A stretch of DNA of 64,000 nt from Heracleum sosnowskyi. Its lineage: Eukaryota; Streptophyta; Magnoliopsida; Apiales; Apiaceae. Shown one piece after another: positions 12,701 through 22,587 of the stretch (positions are counted from its first letter, which is position 1; every line of letters begins with the position of its first letter). The translations under genes were made by a program, and so were the position numbers. The stretch covers positions 15,767,001 to 15,831,000 of the forward strand of contig CM061240.1 in assembly GCA_030848705.1 (NCBI GenBank), in the 5' to 3' direction. Below the pieces are notes generated by a model. That model saw only the letters and a program-made list of their open reading frames with translations. It had not been told where the DNA came from and ran no database searches.

Positions 12701-13025
12701 ATACATTGCTGCTGGTAGCTGCTGTGCTTGGATCTTGTGGATGAGAAACCAACTCCGTGACTATGGACTTTTGTTGACAAAGATTCCTATATGTTGCGAC
12801 AACACAAGTGCCATAGCAATCTCTAACAACCCAGTGCAAAACTCGAGGACGAAGCACATCGACATCAGGTATCATTTTATCCGAGAGCATGTCATGAATG
12901 GAACTGTGGAGTTACATTTTGTACCCACAGAGGAACAAATTGCAGACATCTTTACTAAACCGCTTGATGAATACACTTTTTCAAAACTGGTTGGTGAACT
13001 TGGGATGTTAAATCTTTCTAATTGA
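9783..13025 (+). CDS. pol: pol polyprotein of element A, uninterrupted (about 1080 aa)
   Basis: Replication enzymes of a copia element in one open frame. Aspartic protease DSGCSRH is at residues about 15-21. The integrase HHCC zinc domain (HKKLSHLN...CEACEKGK) spans about 145-185. The integrase catalytic acidic residues lie in HMDLFGPV (about 209), RSDNGTEF (about 272) and QQNGVVERKN (about 307). Reverse transcriptase runs from about residue 586, with YVDDI near 766. RNase H motifs are TDSDFAG (about 928), STAEAEYIA (about 968) and DNTSAI (about 1005). The frame is open from TTGCAGGGTAAG right after the gag stop and is offset from gag (-1). No obvious ATG marks the start, so expression as a Gag-Pol fusion by recoding or splicing is inferred. 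All catalytic motifs look intact although gag and the env-position ORF are broken. Confidence 0.93.
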   Translation: MQGKVKSSKVVWILDSGCSRHMTGEESLLTEVVKKTGPIVTFGDDSKGFTTRYGKLKVGNVIIENISLVEGLKHNLLSISQFCDKGYNVDFRKDKCLITNRKDEKLTLLGVRKGNLFIADLSSTSEGEVTCFYGKASSEQSWLWHKKLSHLNFKTMNSLVKRELVRGLPLMEFNQEGLCEACEKGKSKKASHRSKGMTNIVEPLQLIHMDLFGPVNVMSLSRKRYALVMVDDYSKYTWVLFIQSKDEATQLIIDHIKKIEVEAKLPVRTIRSDNGTEFKNAVFNDFCSEKEISRQYSAPRTPQQNGVVERKNRTLVEAARTMLNESKLPTYFWAEAVNTDCYTQNRTLINKDHEKTLYELMANKKPTLKYFHVFGAKCFVLKDGEHLGKFDAKADEGIFLGYSLESKAYMVYVIEDKKVLESFNVTFDDTKRPGLQTGENSESLVFENLSGDLSDNEEEHEVVTVINNNDNDSGPSGDCGGHTQTTTGSTSQSTGSTDHTVNNSGGAGEGSTSHTPQHLEHRESSRSHLPRQRVWNRDHPFHLIIGDPDRGVRTRRTSQNECQYSGFLSETEPKKVEDALDDPDWVIAMQEELNQFENQKVWKLVPRPKGKYVIGTRWVFRNKLDEDDIVTRNKARLVAKGYSQEEGIDYDETYAPVARLEAIRMFLAFAAHSNHKVYQMDVKSAFLNGELEEEVYVEQPPGFEDSKLADFVYFLFKALYGLKQAPRTWYDTLSEFLLENDFTRGVVDKTLFYKKHKNDLILVQVYVDDIIFGSTNDDLCKRFAKLMQSRYEMSMMGELSFFLGLQVYQRQDGIFICQSKYIKDLLKKYQMEDSSTTKTHMPTATKLDKDETGKKVDITGYRGMIGSLLYLTASRPDIMFATCLCARFQSDPKESHLIVVKRIFRYLKGTPNLGIWYPKDTGFDLIGYTDSDFAGCKIDRKSTSGSCQFLGRRLVSWYSKKQHSVSTSTAEAEYIAAGSCCAWILWMRNQLRDYGLLLTKIPICCDNTSAIAISNNPVQNSRTKHIDIRYHFIREHVMNGTVELHFVPTEEQIADIFTKPLDEYTFSKLVGELGMLNLSN

Positions 13026-14414
13026 TTTTTTTAGAAGTCAGTAACTGCAGATAGTCCTAGTGAATACATGAGTTTAAGAATTTTTATATCCTTAGGACTC
13101 GTGAATTTATTTTCTGGAGCAATTCTCGTAGTTAGGATTATTGTACTAATTTTATGTCATAATTTTGGATGATATATCTTCTAGCATTTAATTGGTTATT
13201 AATTCTAGAAAATTATTTAGGTGCTAATATTTGTTCTAAATATTGAAGCATCTATTTAATTTGAATTAATTTACTTTGTTTTTAACATTGTAAATTAATG
13301 CAGCATAATTTATTGGATTTTAATTGGTTAATATCATTCAATGATATTTAGTCGATTTTATTCTAAGAAAATTGTGAATTTTCTGTTAACAATTGATTTT
13401 GGTAAATTTTAAAAGACTTATTCAAAATAAAACTTGACAGGAAATACAAAAAGTCTGATTTTTTAAAACAGGACAGGTTTTAAAATTTTAGACATAAGCA
13501 AAAATATCAAATTTTGGAAATTCGACGGTTTTTCAAGTACAAAGAAAATTCTATCAAAATTAATTTTTGATAGTTTTTAAAAAGGAAAAGAAAAACTATC
13601 GAAAACAATTCTCGATAGTTTTTGAGGAAAATCTTAAAATCTATCGAAGTGAATTTAGTTAATTCTATATTTAAATTCTCGATAGATTTTGAAATTCAGG
13701 TGAAAAAAATATCGAAGGAATTTAATTTTATTTCTAATTCAATTCTTGATAGTTTTTCCAAAGAATGTGTGTTCGATAGATTTTAATTAAACGCAGAAAA
13801 ACCTTCGATAGTTTTTCTTAATAGGTCGGTTTAAATTCCATAATTTAAACAATTTGATAGTTTTTCAAAAACCATCGAACTGTTTTTGACCTTTATGCCC
13901 CTAGGATAAAACTATCGATAGTACTAATGAAATCCATCGAACATGAAAGGACAGTTTTGCCCTTGACAGTTTCAAAAGTATAAACGATGCCTTAGTTGTT
14001 TTCTTCTCATTTTTAAACAGATCTAAGAAAACTGAGCTTTCGTTTATATACTTACAAAACATATATACATCCAAGAACATTTTGTTCGAGAGTTTCTTAA
14101 TATTTAACCGCATAATTTGACTTTTTACCACAGCAATTTCATTTAACCGTGAAAGTTTTTGTGTTTACAGTCAATTGAGGTTCCAATTTCTTTTTTTTTT
14201 TTAGAAACTATCGAAGTGACTTGTGTACCTCTAATCCTTGTTAACTGTGTTCATCCTAAGAGTTTAAGTGATTTATAGGGTTACTAAGTTTAAGTGTTCG
14301 AAGTTGTGTTTTCAAGAAAAAAGGGTAATTTTGTTAAAAAATTTGGTTAATTAATTAAATTTAAGTGGAATTAGTTTTTGGTTTAAATTTAATTTTCTGG
14401 ATATTTGAAATAAA
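13026..14414. promoter_or_regulatory. Pol-env spacer of A with many CGATAGTTTTT motifs
   Basis: No gene is visible in these 1.39 kb. The central part (13521-13940, with an isolated copy at about 14207) contains about a dozen degenerate copies of TCGATAGTTTTT or its complement AAAAACTATCGAA, in both orientations. This is the same family as in the 5' LTR. The env-position ATG follows at 14415. A weak TATA-like TTTATAGG lies at about 14270. Likely regulatory, by comparison with the matching spacers of B and C. Confidence 0.5.
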
Positions 14415-17400
14415 ATGGCCGGAGAATTTATCGTAACCAAAACTAATCATGTCTCGTTTCAAAACTTGCAAGCCATTACGAACTTACAGTTTCGTGCATG
14501 GGCAGAGTTTTTGAATACACGTTCATTAGTGGCATATGCTTTGAGTATTCCCGTAGTCCTTTGCATCGATCAATTGACTGCGTTGTACATAACCGCCACG
14601 GATACAAGTGAGAATAACATTAGATCCTTTAGTTTTGTTGTGCCAGGGGGCAGAACAATAAGGGTGACGGAACATGATTTTAACAGGGTTCTACATTTTC
14701 CAACAGAAAACCTTGTTCCGGATCCCACAACTGAGGAGATACATGCTTTCTTCACTCTCATAAGAAGTCAACAACCAAACTTCTTTGTGGGAGAGTTTCT
14801 TAAGCATTACCTGACCAAGCCATGGAATTTTTTCTTTCACACACTTGTCCATGCTTTTACTGCCAAGCTAACAAATCTGCATGGTATTCCCTTATTCCTT
14901 CAAAAGATAGGGTTTGCCATTGCTAACAATAGGCATATTAACATAGGATGATTAGTGATTGATCAAGTCATTCTGTGCATGGAACCACTGGATGAAAGAA
15001 CAGGCATTGACGATGTGCTTCGTTTCTATCCTAGGTTCCTACAACTAATTCTCAATGATGTCTTAACAGATGATGAACGTGAGACATTTGCAGACGAGGA
15101 GACCATGGAGTGCATGAGGATGAAGAGCAATGCAATAACCGCTCTGATAAGAAAGAATCATCTTCCAGGGGTACCCACTGTTCTCACAGACTATCTAAGA
15201 ACGGTGCCCCTACCACTTCTACCCCCAGGGGAACAGGTAATTGAAGGTAATATTCCTCAACCTGAACTGGCTTCTGTACAACAACCAATGGATGTAGATC
15301 CAGAGCCCTCAGTCGCCATTCCAGACCATGAGATTGCAAACCCACAATCTCTAACCACGGTCGAAGAGCCTTTGGAAGAGCCAAATGAAACAATAAACGA
15401 ACCTCCTTCCCCTCCTATACCCAATATTCAGACATCCGTGAGTGTAGAGGGAGATAGTGCCTTAGCAGCACCACATAAGGAGTTACACCCTTCAACAACA
15501 GCTCTGCCTTCCTCTAAAAGGAGAAGAATAGAAACTGAGGCAACTGTTGATACTTTATTTCAAACTTCCAAAGCGCCCTTTATTGATTTTTCTGATGCTG
15601 ATTGGGCTACATTAACTAAAGCAATATCTGAACCAATAGCTCAATCTAGCAATGAGGAATTGACGGAAGCAACTGGTGTTCCGACCATATTACGGTCAGG
15701 TTCATTGGTTGAAGGTTCTACGAACCAAGTGTCTTCACAGACGTCGAGAGAAGGCTTTGACCTAAATGCACAATCTAAAGGGTCATTGTCTACCTCCCCA
15801 GATGGAACATATCTGGATCCTGCGGGTAAAGGGTCCGACGTAGGTGCAGATCGGCAACTCGGTGACAACGAATCAATTCACATTGAGGAGTTAACTAAGG
15901 TAAAGTCTTCACAGACTATTGGGGAAGTTTCAGGATCTCTGCTGTTAATAGAGCCTGATTCTAGCCTCTTAGAGATTCAAACTCTAGATCCTACAAAGGA
16001 TACATCATCTACGGATGATCAGCAACTTGGTTTAACCAAGGACGGGGACTTTCGAAGCCCCATTGCACCACCGGTGACCTCCTTAAAGATGGCTACGGTG
16101 TTTTCTTCTGCAGGTACAACTAGCACTAAGGGATTGAGTGAAACACAAACACTTACACCTGGCCTGAGTGGGAAAGGAAAAATGAGTGAAACACCGACAG
16201 AAACGCTGAGTGTACACCCAGAGCCAAATGTGAGGAGTGACACCCTAACCCTTTCAAATATTGATGATTTGCTACGACCTACAGAAAGAGAGGTACATGT
16301 TCAATCCTTGCTCAAGGAGATGACAGTTCATGATCTACAAGGAAATCCTTTATACAAGGTTCCACTGCGACCTTCCTTTGACCTAGGGATCTCCTCTAGT
16401 CCAGACAATGCTTCTTTAAAGTCTATTCAAGAGAAGGTTGACTTGGCTGCAGCTGATTCCAGAAGAACTTTCAGGGTCATTGGCAGTGCATCTGGCACTA
16501 TAACAGGTACGAAGCATGCAGTGGACTCCTTGAAGAAGGAAGCTATGGAAGAACTAATCGAATTGAGGACGGACGTTAAGGATCTGAAAGATGGTTTCAT
16601 GAATGAGGTGTATTCTCTGACTCAAGGGCAATAAGCTTTGAAGGAAGACGTTCTGGTTATCCGGGATGGTCAAGCTAGGGTAAAAGATGCAATGAACACC
16701 CTTTCAAGAGTGGAGTCTAAGCTAAACAAGAGATTGGATCACATTAAAAAGACTACTAACTCAAGATTGGATGACATTGACCTGAAGCTAGCTTCTATGC
16801 ATGAAATGAACAAGGAGATTGCGGAGTTCATGGAGAATCAAGGCGACGGAGTACAGTCTATATGGAATATGTTGAGGAACCAACAACCCGGACCTTCAAT
16901 TCAACAACCTGATCCTTCTACTACCTTTTACAATGAGGATAACTACATCGATGATTCCTCAACTAAGGGGGAGAAAGTTGGAGAAGGGGAGACACATAAA
17001 GGATGGCAAACATCTGGATGGGGAGTTTGGGAAACCAATGAAGCTATTCCAGTTAGACAATATTGGATTGAAGACATTGTGCAAGAAGAAGAGAGTGAGG
17101 AGGAATTTGAGATCATGCAAGAGCAACCACTACAGGAAGAGCATGAGCCATATTATCCAGAGCCAATAGAACATCCTATCTTGGATGATGATATGTAAGT
17201 AGAAGCAAATTCTATGTCACTAGAAGAACAAGCTGCCTTGGAGATGGTGAAAGCTCAAAGAGCTGAAATAGATGCCAGGCAAGCTGAGAAAGATAGACAA
17301 CAAGCAGTTCTAAGGATTGAGAAGCTTAAAAGATTCAAGATGTATGCTGAAGTGAGGAAGAAGAAGATGATGGATTTAGCACAGAAGCAAGGTATTGACT

Positions 17401-18182
17401 GGGAGATGGCTTACAAAACCTTTTGTGGAGTTGAAGACGGATTAGAAGTCAACGACAATGCGGAGGTGGAAGTCATAATTCAGGACATAAGAAGTGCAAA
17501 TCCTGATGATCATATTTACTTCACTGCATTGAGAAATACTGTGATCTTTTTGAAAGCTGGGGTTAAAGAAAACGGTGCCTGGAACATATTGATCAACTTT
17601 CTTGAGAAAGGTACCTTTGTGATTTCCACTAAGTTTTTTGAACAGAGAACATACACAGAACTATAGGTAATGCTCATCAAGATTCAAAGGACTACAAGGC
17701 TAAATGAACTGCTCCGTGAGCATGTTAAAGAGATCTTGATGAAAGTCGGTCCAGAGATTACTGAAGATCCTCCAATGGTTAGATTCATGACGAATGACTT
17801 GTTCAGAATCTGCTATTTGGCTGAGGACAAACTGAGAGATTATCCAAGTAATTATCTGATATCAGTGGAGAAGTATCTTAGATCCACTGGATTCACATCA
17901 ACGGAGAAGGACAAAGCAGCTGACACTCTACGAAGATTTCTAATGGAGAATGTTCCTTACTATAGGAAGAGAGTGGAAAAAGGATTGGAAGTGCGTACCA
18001 GACTACCAAACATGCCAAAGCTAAACAAGAAAGATGTTAACATTGCATGGTTGTCGGCTGGAGTGGGTCAAGAGGTTGAATATATTGGAAGACGAGATTC
18101 ATTGCACTATCCATCAGTGATTGATTATCAAGCTGCTAACTCCAATCCAATGATTGAAGAAGGTGAGATTGAAATGGACTGA
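14415..18182 (+). pseudogene. env-position ORF of element A, four in-frame stops
   Basis: A 1256-codon frame after pol, the place of the Sirevirus env-like gene. The N-terminal part contains FYPRFLQLIL, which is shared with B (FYPRFLQVIL) and C (HYPRFLMLCI) and marks a common N-terminal domain. The middle is long, low-complexity and Ser/Thr/Pro/Glu-rich; the C-terminal third is charged and predicted helical (about 16640-17400). I see no convincing signal peptide or membrane anchor, so 'envelope' is a positional label only. Stops interrupt it at 14949-14951 (TGA), 16632-16634 (TAA), 17196-17198 (TAA) and 17664-17666 (TAG), all in the same frame with no frameshift over 3.7 kb. Each stop can be explained by a single C-to-T change. 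Confidence 0.8.
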
Positions 18183-18404
18183 AGAACAGAAGCAAAGAAC
18201 AAAAGAACTATCAGCTCAGACTAGAGGAGCAACTTCAATGTATAAATTTTTATTGTTTTTTGATTTATGAAATCTGGAAATGTATATATATCTGATCCAG
18301 AATACATTTAATATTATTAAGTTGTCTTACTTTAATTAGTTTAATGTTTCCTTAGTTAGTTGATTTATCCTCGAAGTATTTGTTTGTCGAACTCTATCCA
18401 ATCA

Positions 18405-18416
18405 AATAGGGGGAGA
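18405..18416 (+). other. Polypurine tract of element A
   Basis: AATAGGGGGAGA immediately before the 3' LTR (TGTAAAGC at 18418). It primes plus-strand DNA in the copia cycle. The GGGGGAGATTG phrase is identical in elements B and C. Confidence 0.9.
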
Positions 18417-18417
18417 T

Positions 18418-19138
18418 TGTAAAGCATAATGTAACATAAGATGTAAAAGAGATAACTATAACTCAACAAAGGACAAGATAGACAATAGTATTAACAGAAG
18501 CACAGGAATCCAGAATCAAAGAAGAAAAGGTAAACTCAAAAAAATAAAAATATGGTATGTATTCTTGAAGTCCGTAAACAGGTCACAGAAAGAAGTTCAT
18601 GAAAATGTTCAAGCCTCAGTGACAACAAAAGAAACAAGACTTTCAAGATGACAGAAGTATGTGAATGATTTAGGGTTAAGTACCACATGATTCCAGTGAT
18701 TAATTTGAAGCAACCAGGACGACAAAGGACTTATCAACATCATTGAATTGAAGACATAGAAGAATTGATCAAGTGCTATTCATCTGTGAACCAGACCAGT
18801 TGCACTAGTTGACGACACTTAAAAAGATCAGGCTGTTTTATCGTCTCAGAAGAAATTGATACATTCTAAAACTGAAACACCCTGGAAATTAATAGTGCTC
18901 AGAATTCTATCAGTGTATTGAATTTGTGTAACCTTAAACTCATTGAAGCTAATCTATGGATTAGAAATTGTAGCACCCCTCGAGGTTTATATTTATAAAA
19001 AGATATATTCCCTGACTCTTGGTTTGATTTGGTGTGTTTGATTTCGTTATAGAACTGAATGATTAATCCGCGAACGAAATTGAATTATTTGTAGGTATCG
19101 TATTCAACCCCCCCTTCTACGATACTTTGGACCTAACA
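18418..19138 (+). repeat. 3' LTR of element A (721 bp, internally deleted)
   Basis: Same ends as the 5' LTR, but lacking the 377 bp between CACCCTGG and AAATTAATAGTG, exactly the segment holding the CGATRGTTTTT cluster. Remaining bases differ by about 15 substitutions, mostly C/T and G/A. Followed by the TGTTC duplication. Confidence 0.95.
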
Positions 19139-19848
19139 TGTTCATTACTGATATTTTACAGTATTTTGAATAGTATGAGATATCTAAAGATATATGCGTG
19201 TATATATGTTGAGAAGAGATTTAAGATATACAGTATATTGAACTGTATAGTGTTTTGAATCAATGAATAGGCTTTAAGCCTTGATTCCAATATTGGATAT
19301 CTATTTTAAAAGATATGTTTTGAATCTTGGTTCATTATATCGATACCAAGGATTTCTAAATTATTTACGAAGAGTATTTGAGTATGATTATAAGTCATAC
19401 AGTATTTTGAACGATATACTATTTTGGGGTCAAACCCTAGTAGTGTTAAACCTTTGATCCTATATGGATTATCTACCTTAAAGGTTTAGAGATTTAAACT
19501 GGGATAGATTTCTTGTTGAGCGCTATTAGCTCATTCTTGCTTTATTAAAACTTTCAGCATGATGAAAACATTGCCGATTCACCCCGTATCATGGGAGCAA
19601 GGGAATGGAGAGACCACCCTTGAGTTAGTTCAGCAGGATGGATACTGCCGGTGTGAGCAGAATAGTTGCAACTTGAATTAGTAAGGATTGTTTTCAAGTA
19701 GGTTTGTATTATTAAACCTTATATAGAATGGCGAGGTCTATTATTGTAACTTCAGGTAGAGGTTGTAAATAATAGATGAGATCCTGGATAGTACATTTGA
19801 GTTGTAATAACAAATGTTACTTTTGTTGCTCATTTCCAAGGCTATAAC

Positions 19849-19868
19849 TTGTGTGTGTGTGTGCGCGT
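19849..19868. repeat. (GT)n microsatellite in the solo LTR
   Basis: A short uninterrupted GT run ending in GCGCG. No coding or regulatory role seen. Confidence 0.8.
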
Positions 19869-19988
19869 AAGTGATTGGGGTCTTTGGAGTTGTATTATGA
19901 GAATGTTGTACGTAATGCAGGTATTGTATAATTGATGGAGCGTGACAACCCAGATTCCTGACCCCGGATCTGGGGGTGTTACATAACA

Positions 19989-20249
19989 TTTTGGGCTTAA
20001 CCTTTTATTTCTAGTGTATATACGAGGGTAACAGTTCCATTTAGTTAACAAGATTTACTTACCTAACGATTAAAATAAAATTTTAAATTACAAAAAAATA
20101 AAAAATTATTGGCCTAATTATTTAGCATAATCTATACTATTATATTAAAGACGAAATATTGAAAGTTTTTTGTAGTCTGGTCCTCCAAAAGTTTGGTCAC
20201 TCAATTCTCACTCGTCAGATCTTTTAAATCAAATTGATGAGAACCGTTA
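19989..20249. other. AT-rich intergenic sequence with a possible Helitron-like start
   Basis: No gene seen. At 20131 the sequence reads TCTATACTATTATATTAAAG directly after AA. This is the form of many plant Helitron 5' ends (TC start, insertion between A and T). No matching hairpin-CTRR 3' end could be located with confidence, so this is only a candidate terminus. Confidence 0.25.
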
Positions 20250-20340
20250 GATAAAATAAATATAACAAAGAGTTACTGTAAAACAGAAAAAGCTTCATTC
20301 ATCTTCTTTCATCATCATCATCAAGCTTTACAACGTCGAC
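20250..20340. repeat. Direct repeat, copy 1 of 3 (about 90 bp)
   Basis: Starts GATAAAATAAATATAACAAAG and ends AAGCTTTACAACGTCGAC. It is repeated at 21134-21221 with a few changes and more loosely at 21835-21906. It contains a (CAT)n run. Confidence 0.8.
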
Positions 20341-20399
20341 TTTGCTGGAGATTAAATTAACGAAACACTAAATTTAGCACTTAGCACAAATTCCATGCC

Positions 20400-20590
20400 A
20401 TTACTTCATTTATCGACTTTGCTGCATGAATTTGCAATATACACTATTTTGAAATCTCACCAAGGAAATGAGTTGAAATTTAAATTAATTAAAAATGCAA
20501 AACTCAAATACGACAACTCTGGGGATCGAACTCACGACAAGGGGAACAAAAATCATGCACTCTTGACTCTACTACCGAGCTAAATCGTCA
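20400..20590 (-). mobile_element. Possible tRNA-derived SINE head
   Basis: On the minus strand, TTTAGCTCGGTAGTAGAG (20567-20585) resembles a pol III A box. GAGTTCGATCCCC (20521-20533) resembles a B box, about 35 bp downstream. The rest does not fold as a full tRNA, and AT-rich sequence follows, as in plant SINEs. The ORF over this region (20395-20583 plus) is therefore not believed to code. The 3' limit is uncertain. Confidence 0.4.
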
Positions 20591-20784
20591 TGACAAAACA
20601 GAACCAAACTTTCTTTTTAATACAAAAGTTCAATATAAGCCTACATCTATACTTCATTTATACAATTATAAGATAATTTTGTTAGTCTTTTCAAAAAAGA
20701 ATATTATAATATCTGCACAATGAGCCCATGTACCCTCAAATAGTCGTATGATAAGTACTATAATGTGGTCATCATGCTAAATTA

Positions 20785-20833
20785 CTTTGTGTGTGTGTGT
20801 ATGTGTGTGTGTGAGAGAGAGAGAAAGAGAATT
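20785..20833. repeat. (GT)n(GA)n compound microsatellite
   Basis: GT dinucleotides with one AT interruption run directly into GA dinucleotides. The same compound organisation recurs at 21050-21135. Confidence 0.85.
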
Positions 20834-21047
20834 GAATGAGATGTTGCCGGTCATACAATCTCTGGCGGGCAGTACATGCACAAAGAGCACAACCAACCAA
20901 CAATAATGTAAATAGAATATGGAATGGATGGAGGTTTTTTCAATGAGCTGCCTTATATATACCACCGCCTTGTCACTTTTTCTCTTCTATGTGTTTATTT
21001 TTTCATTACAGATTCATGTGCTTACAAATTCAATTTTGTTAATCGTT

Positions 21048-21049
<2 letters not shown>

Positions 21050-21082
<33 letters not shown>

Positions 21083-21135
21083 TATGTGTGCGTGTGTGTG
21101 TGTGTGAGAGAGAGAGTGAGAGAGAGAGAGAGAGA
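21050..21135. repeat. (GT)n(GA)n compound microsatellite
   Basis: A long GT run with interruptions followed by GA dinucleotides, ending exactly at the second copy of the 90-bp direct repeat. The ORF through it encodes only alternating Cys-Val and is an artefact. Confidence 0.9.
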
Positions 21136-21221
21136 TAAAATAAATATAACAAAGAGTTACTGTAAAACAGAAAAAACTTCATTCATCTTCTTTCATCATC
21201 ATTAAGCTTTACAACGTCGAC
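21134..21221. repeat. Direct repeat, copy 2 of 3
   Basis: About 88 bp almost identical to 20250-20340 (one G/A change and loss of one CAT unit). Copy 3 at 21835-21906 is clearly more diverged. The spacing of about 0.88 kb and then 0.70 kb suggests segmental duplication or three related insertions. Confidence 0.8.
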
Positions 21222-21834
21222 CACTATACATAGTAATGAAAATAACATAAACTCAAAATACTTGTCCACTTTGAAAAAAAAATATGCATATTAAGAAATC
21301 ATAACATTGATAACAAAATTATATTTATATTCATATTTATTGCATTGACTATATTGATTGAATAAGTGTTTATGGTGTAAAGTTAGTCTTAGAAATAGAA
21401 ATTAAAGACTAAACAATTATATGTGGCTTAGATTTGGTCTTGGAAATACAAATATAAATGAAAATATTTGGTCTTGGAAGGTGAGGGTTGCAGGAGTGGG
21501 GTCTAGTATTTCACGCATGGTAGTGTACTACACATAGAGAGAGCTCGTGTTAGTAAAAATGTGAAAAGAGTAAACAACCACAACAACAATAAGTAAAAAC
21601 AAAACAAAAACTGAGTTTTTTCATTTCATATAATCTTTTTCAACCGTAGATTGGATTATAAAACATAAATACAACATAAAGGAACTTAAACAAAGAGAGA
21701 TATTACATATATAGCCATGATTCTCGATCCTACTTTTTCATAACTTCATTAATATGCACCACACCTCCGGCCATCGCCATCGACACACAACACATGCACT
21801 ACCCATATCCATGGTGGTACAAATAAAAAGCAGT
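21222..21834. other. AT-rich intergenic sequence, nothing recognised
   Basis: No frame, TIR pair or RNA gene could be supported in this stretch. Confidence 0.5.
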
Positions 21835-21906
21835 AAAATTAAAATAACAAATAGTTAAAACAAAAAAAACTTTCATTCATATTCATTCATCATCAAGCTT
21901 TACAAC
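21835..21906. repeat. Direct repeat, copy 3 of 3 (diverged)
   Basis: Matches copies 1 and 2 in the AAAATAACAAA-GTTAAAACA-TTCATTCAT-CATCAAGCTTTACAAC order, with several substitutions and a shorter core. Confidence 0.6.
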
Positions 21907-21979
21907 TAAGCAAAATATAGAAAAACGAACATAAAATAAACCAAAATAACAAATAAGAATATATATATATATATATATA

Positions 21980-22536
21980 GTTAAATATCAAAGTGGTCAT
22001 TAAAGTAAAGAACTGATATCACTTTCATCATTGATCTCAATGAGATATCACTTTAATCACTAAAGTCGTCATAAATATCAAACGGATACCTCTAAATATG
22101 TGTTCGAAAAGTAAAAATAATTTATATCGAGTTCTACACATATTTCTTGAATGCTACCGCAACCAAATGAAAAGTTATGAACTCTAGTATTTATGATATT
22201 ATATTTAGATTTTAAAAAAAGTATTTAATATTTATTTTTAATTTTATAGTTATTTACTTTTATTTAATTAAAAATAAATAGTAAATGAAATTTTTAAAAT
22301 CTAAATAAATTATCTGAAATACTAGAATTCATAACTTTTCATTTGGTTGCAGTAGTATTGAAGAAATATGTGTAGAACTCGAGAAAAGTTATTTTTACTT
22401 TTCAAACATATATTTAGAAATTAGAGTTATCTGTTTGATGTTTATGATGACTTTAGTGATTGAAACGATACCCCGTTGAGATCAGTGATGAAAATGATAT
22501 ATGATCTTCACTTCAATGACCACTTTGATATTTAAC
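21980..22536. mobile_element. Foldback (long-TIR) element, 557 bp
   Basis: Starts GTTAAATATCAAAGTGGTCA and ends TGACCACTTTGATATTTAAC, exact inverses. The inverted similarity continues for about 220 bp on each side (for example TCATAAATATCAAACGGAT against ATCTGTTTGATGTTTATGA), leaving an AT-rich centre of about 110 bp. The flanks are (AT)n, so the duplication (perhaps 9 bp, as in Mutator-like elements) cannot be resolved. No ORF. A transcript would form a near-perfect hairpin. Confidence 0.75.
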
Positions 22537-22587
22537 CATATATATATATCCCCTCTCTCTCTCTCACACACACACACTGAACGATGA

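Larger units (their letters stand above)
6116..19138 (+). mobile_element. Sirevirus-type Ty1/copia retrotransposon, element A
   Basis: Complete but decayed element of 13.0 kb with 5-bp TGTTC target duplications (6111-6115, 19139-19143). Order: 5' LTR, initiator-Met PBS, gag, pol with integrase upstream of RT (copia order), spacer, env-position ORF, polypurine tract, 3' LTR. Large gag and a long extra ORF after pol are hallmarks of the SIRE/Maximus lineage. The LTRs differ by about 15 substitutions in 720 aligned bases by eye, plus a 377-bp gap. gag and the env-position ORF carry stops, while pol is one open frame. It is inserted in the solo gypsy LTR and is the oldest of the three Sireviruses here. 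Confidence 0.93.
2268..19983. mobile_element. Solo LTR of a gypsy-like retrotransposon, about 4.7 kb, split by element A
   Basis: The outer ends read TGTAATAACCCC (2268) and GGGGGTGTTACA (ending 19983), near-inverted termini of TG...CA type. They are flanked by identical 5-bp duplications TAACA (2263-2267 and 19984-19988). Removing the Sirevirus at 6116-19138 and one TGTTC leaves about 4.69 kb with no reverse transcriptase, integrase or gag frame. The 5' start does not recur near the 3' end, so there is only one LTR and no internal region. This fits unequal recombination leaving a solo LTR. The TGTAA...CCCC/GGGGTGTTACA termini resemble Tekay/Del-type chromoviruses, but the lineage is inferred from ends only. 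Confidence 0.6.

Noticed and set aside
20520..20590. Functional tRNA gene on the minus strand
   Set aside because: A- and B-box-like sequences are present but the acceptor and anticodon arms do not pair; a SINE head is more likely.
20919..21107. 62-codon ORF with alternating Cys-Val
   Set aside because: It is a translation of the (GT)n microsatellite.
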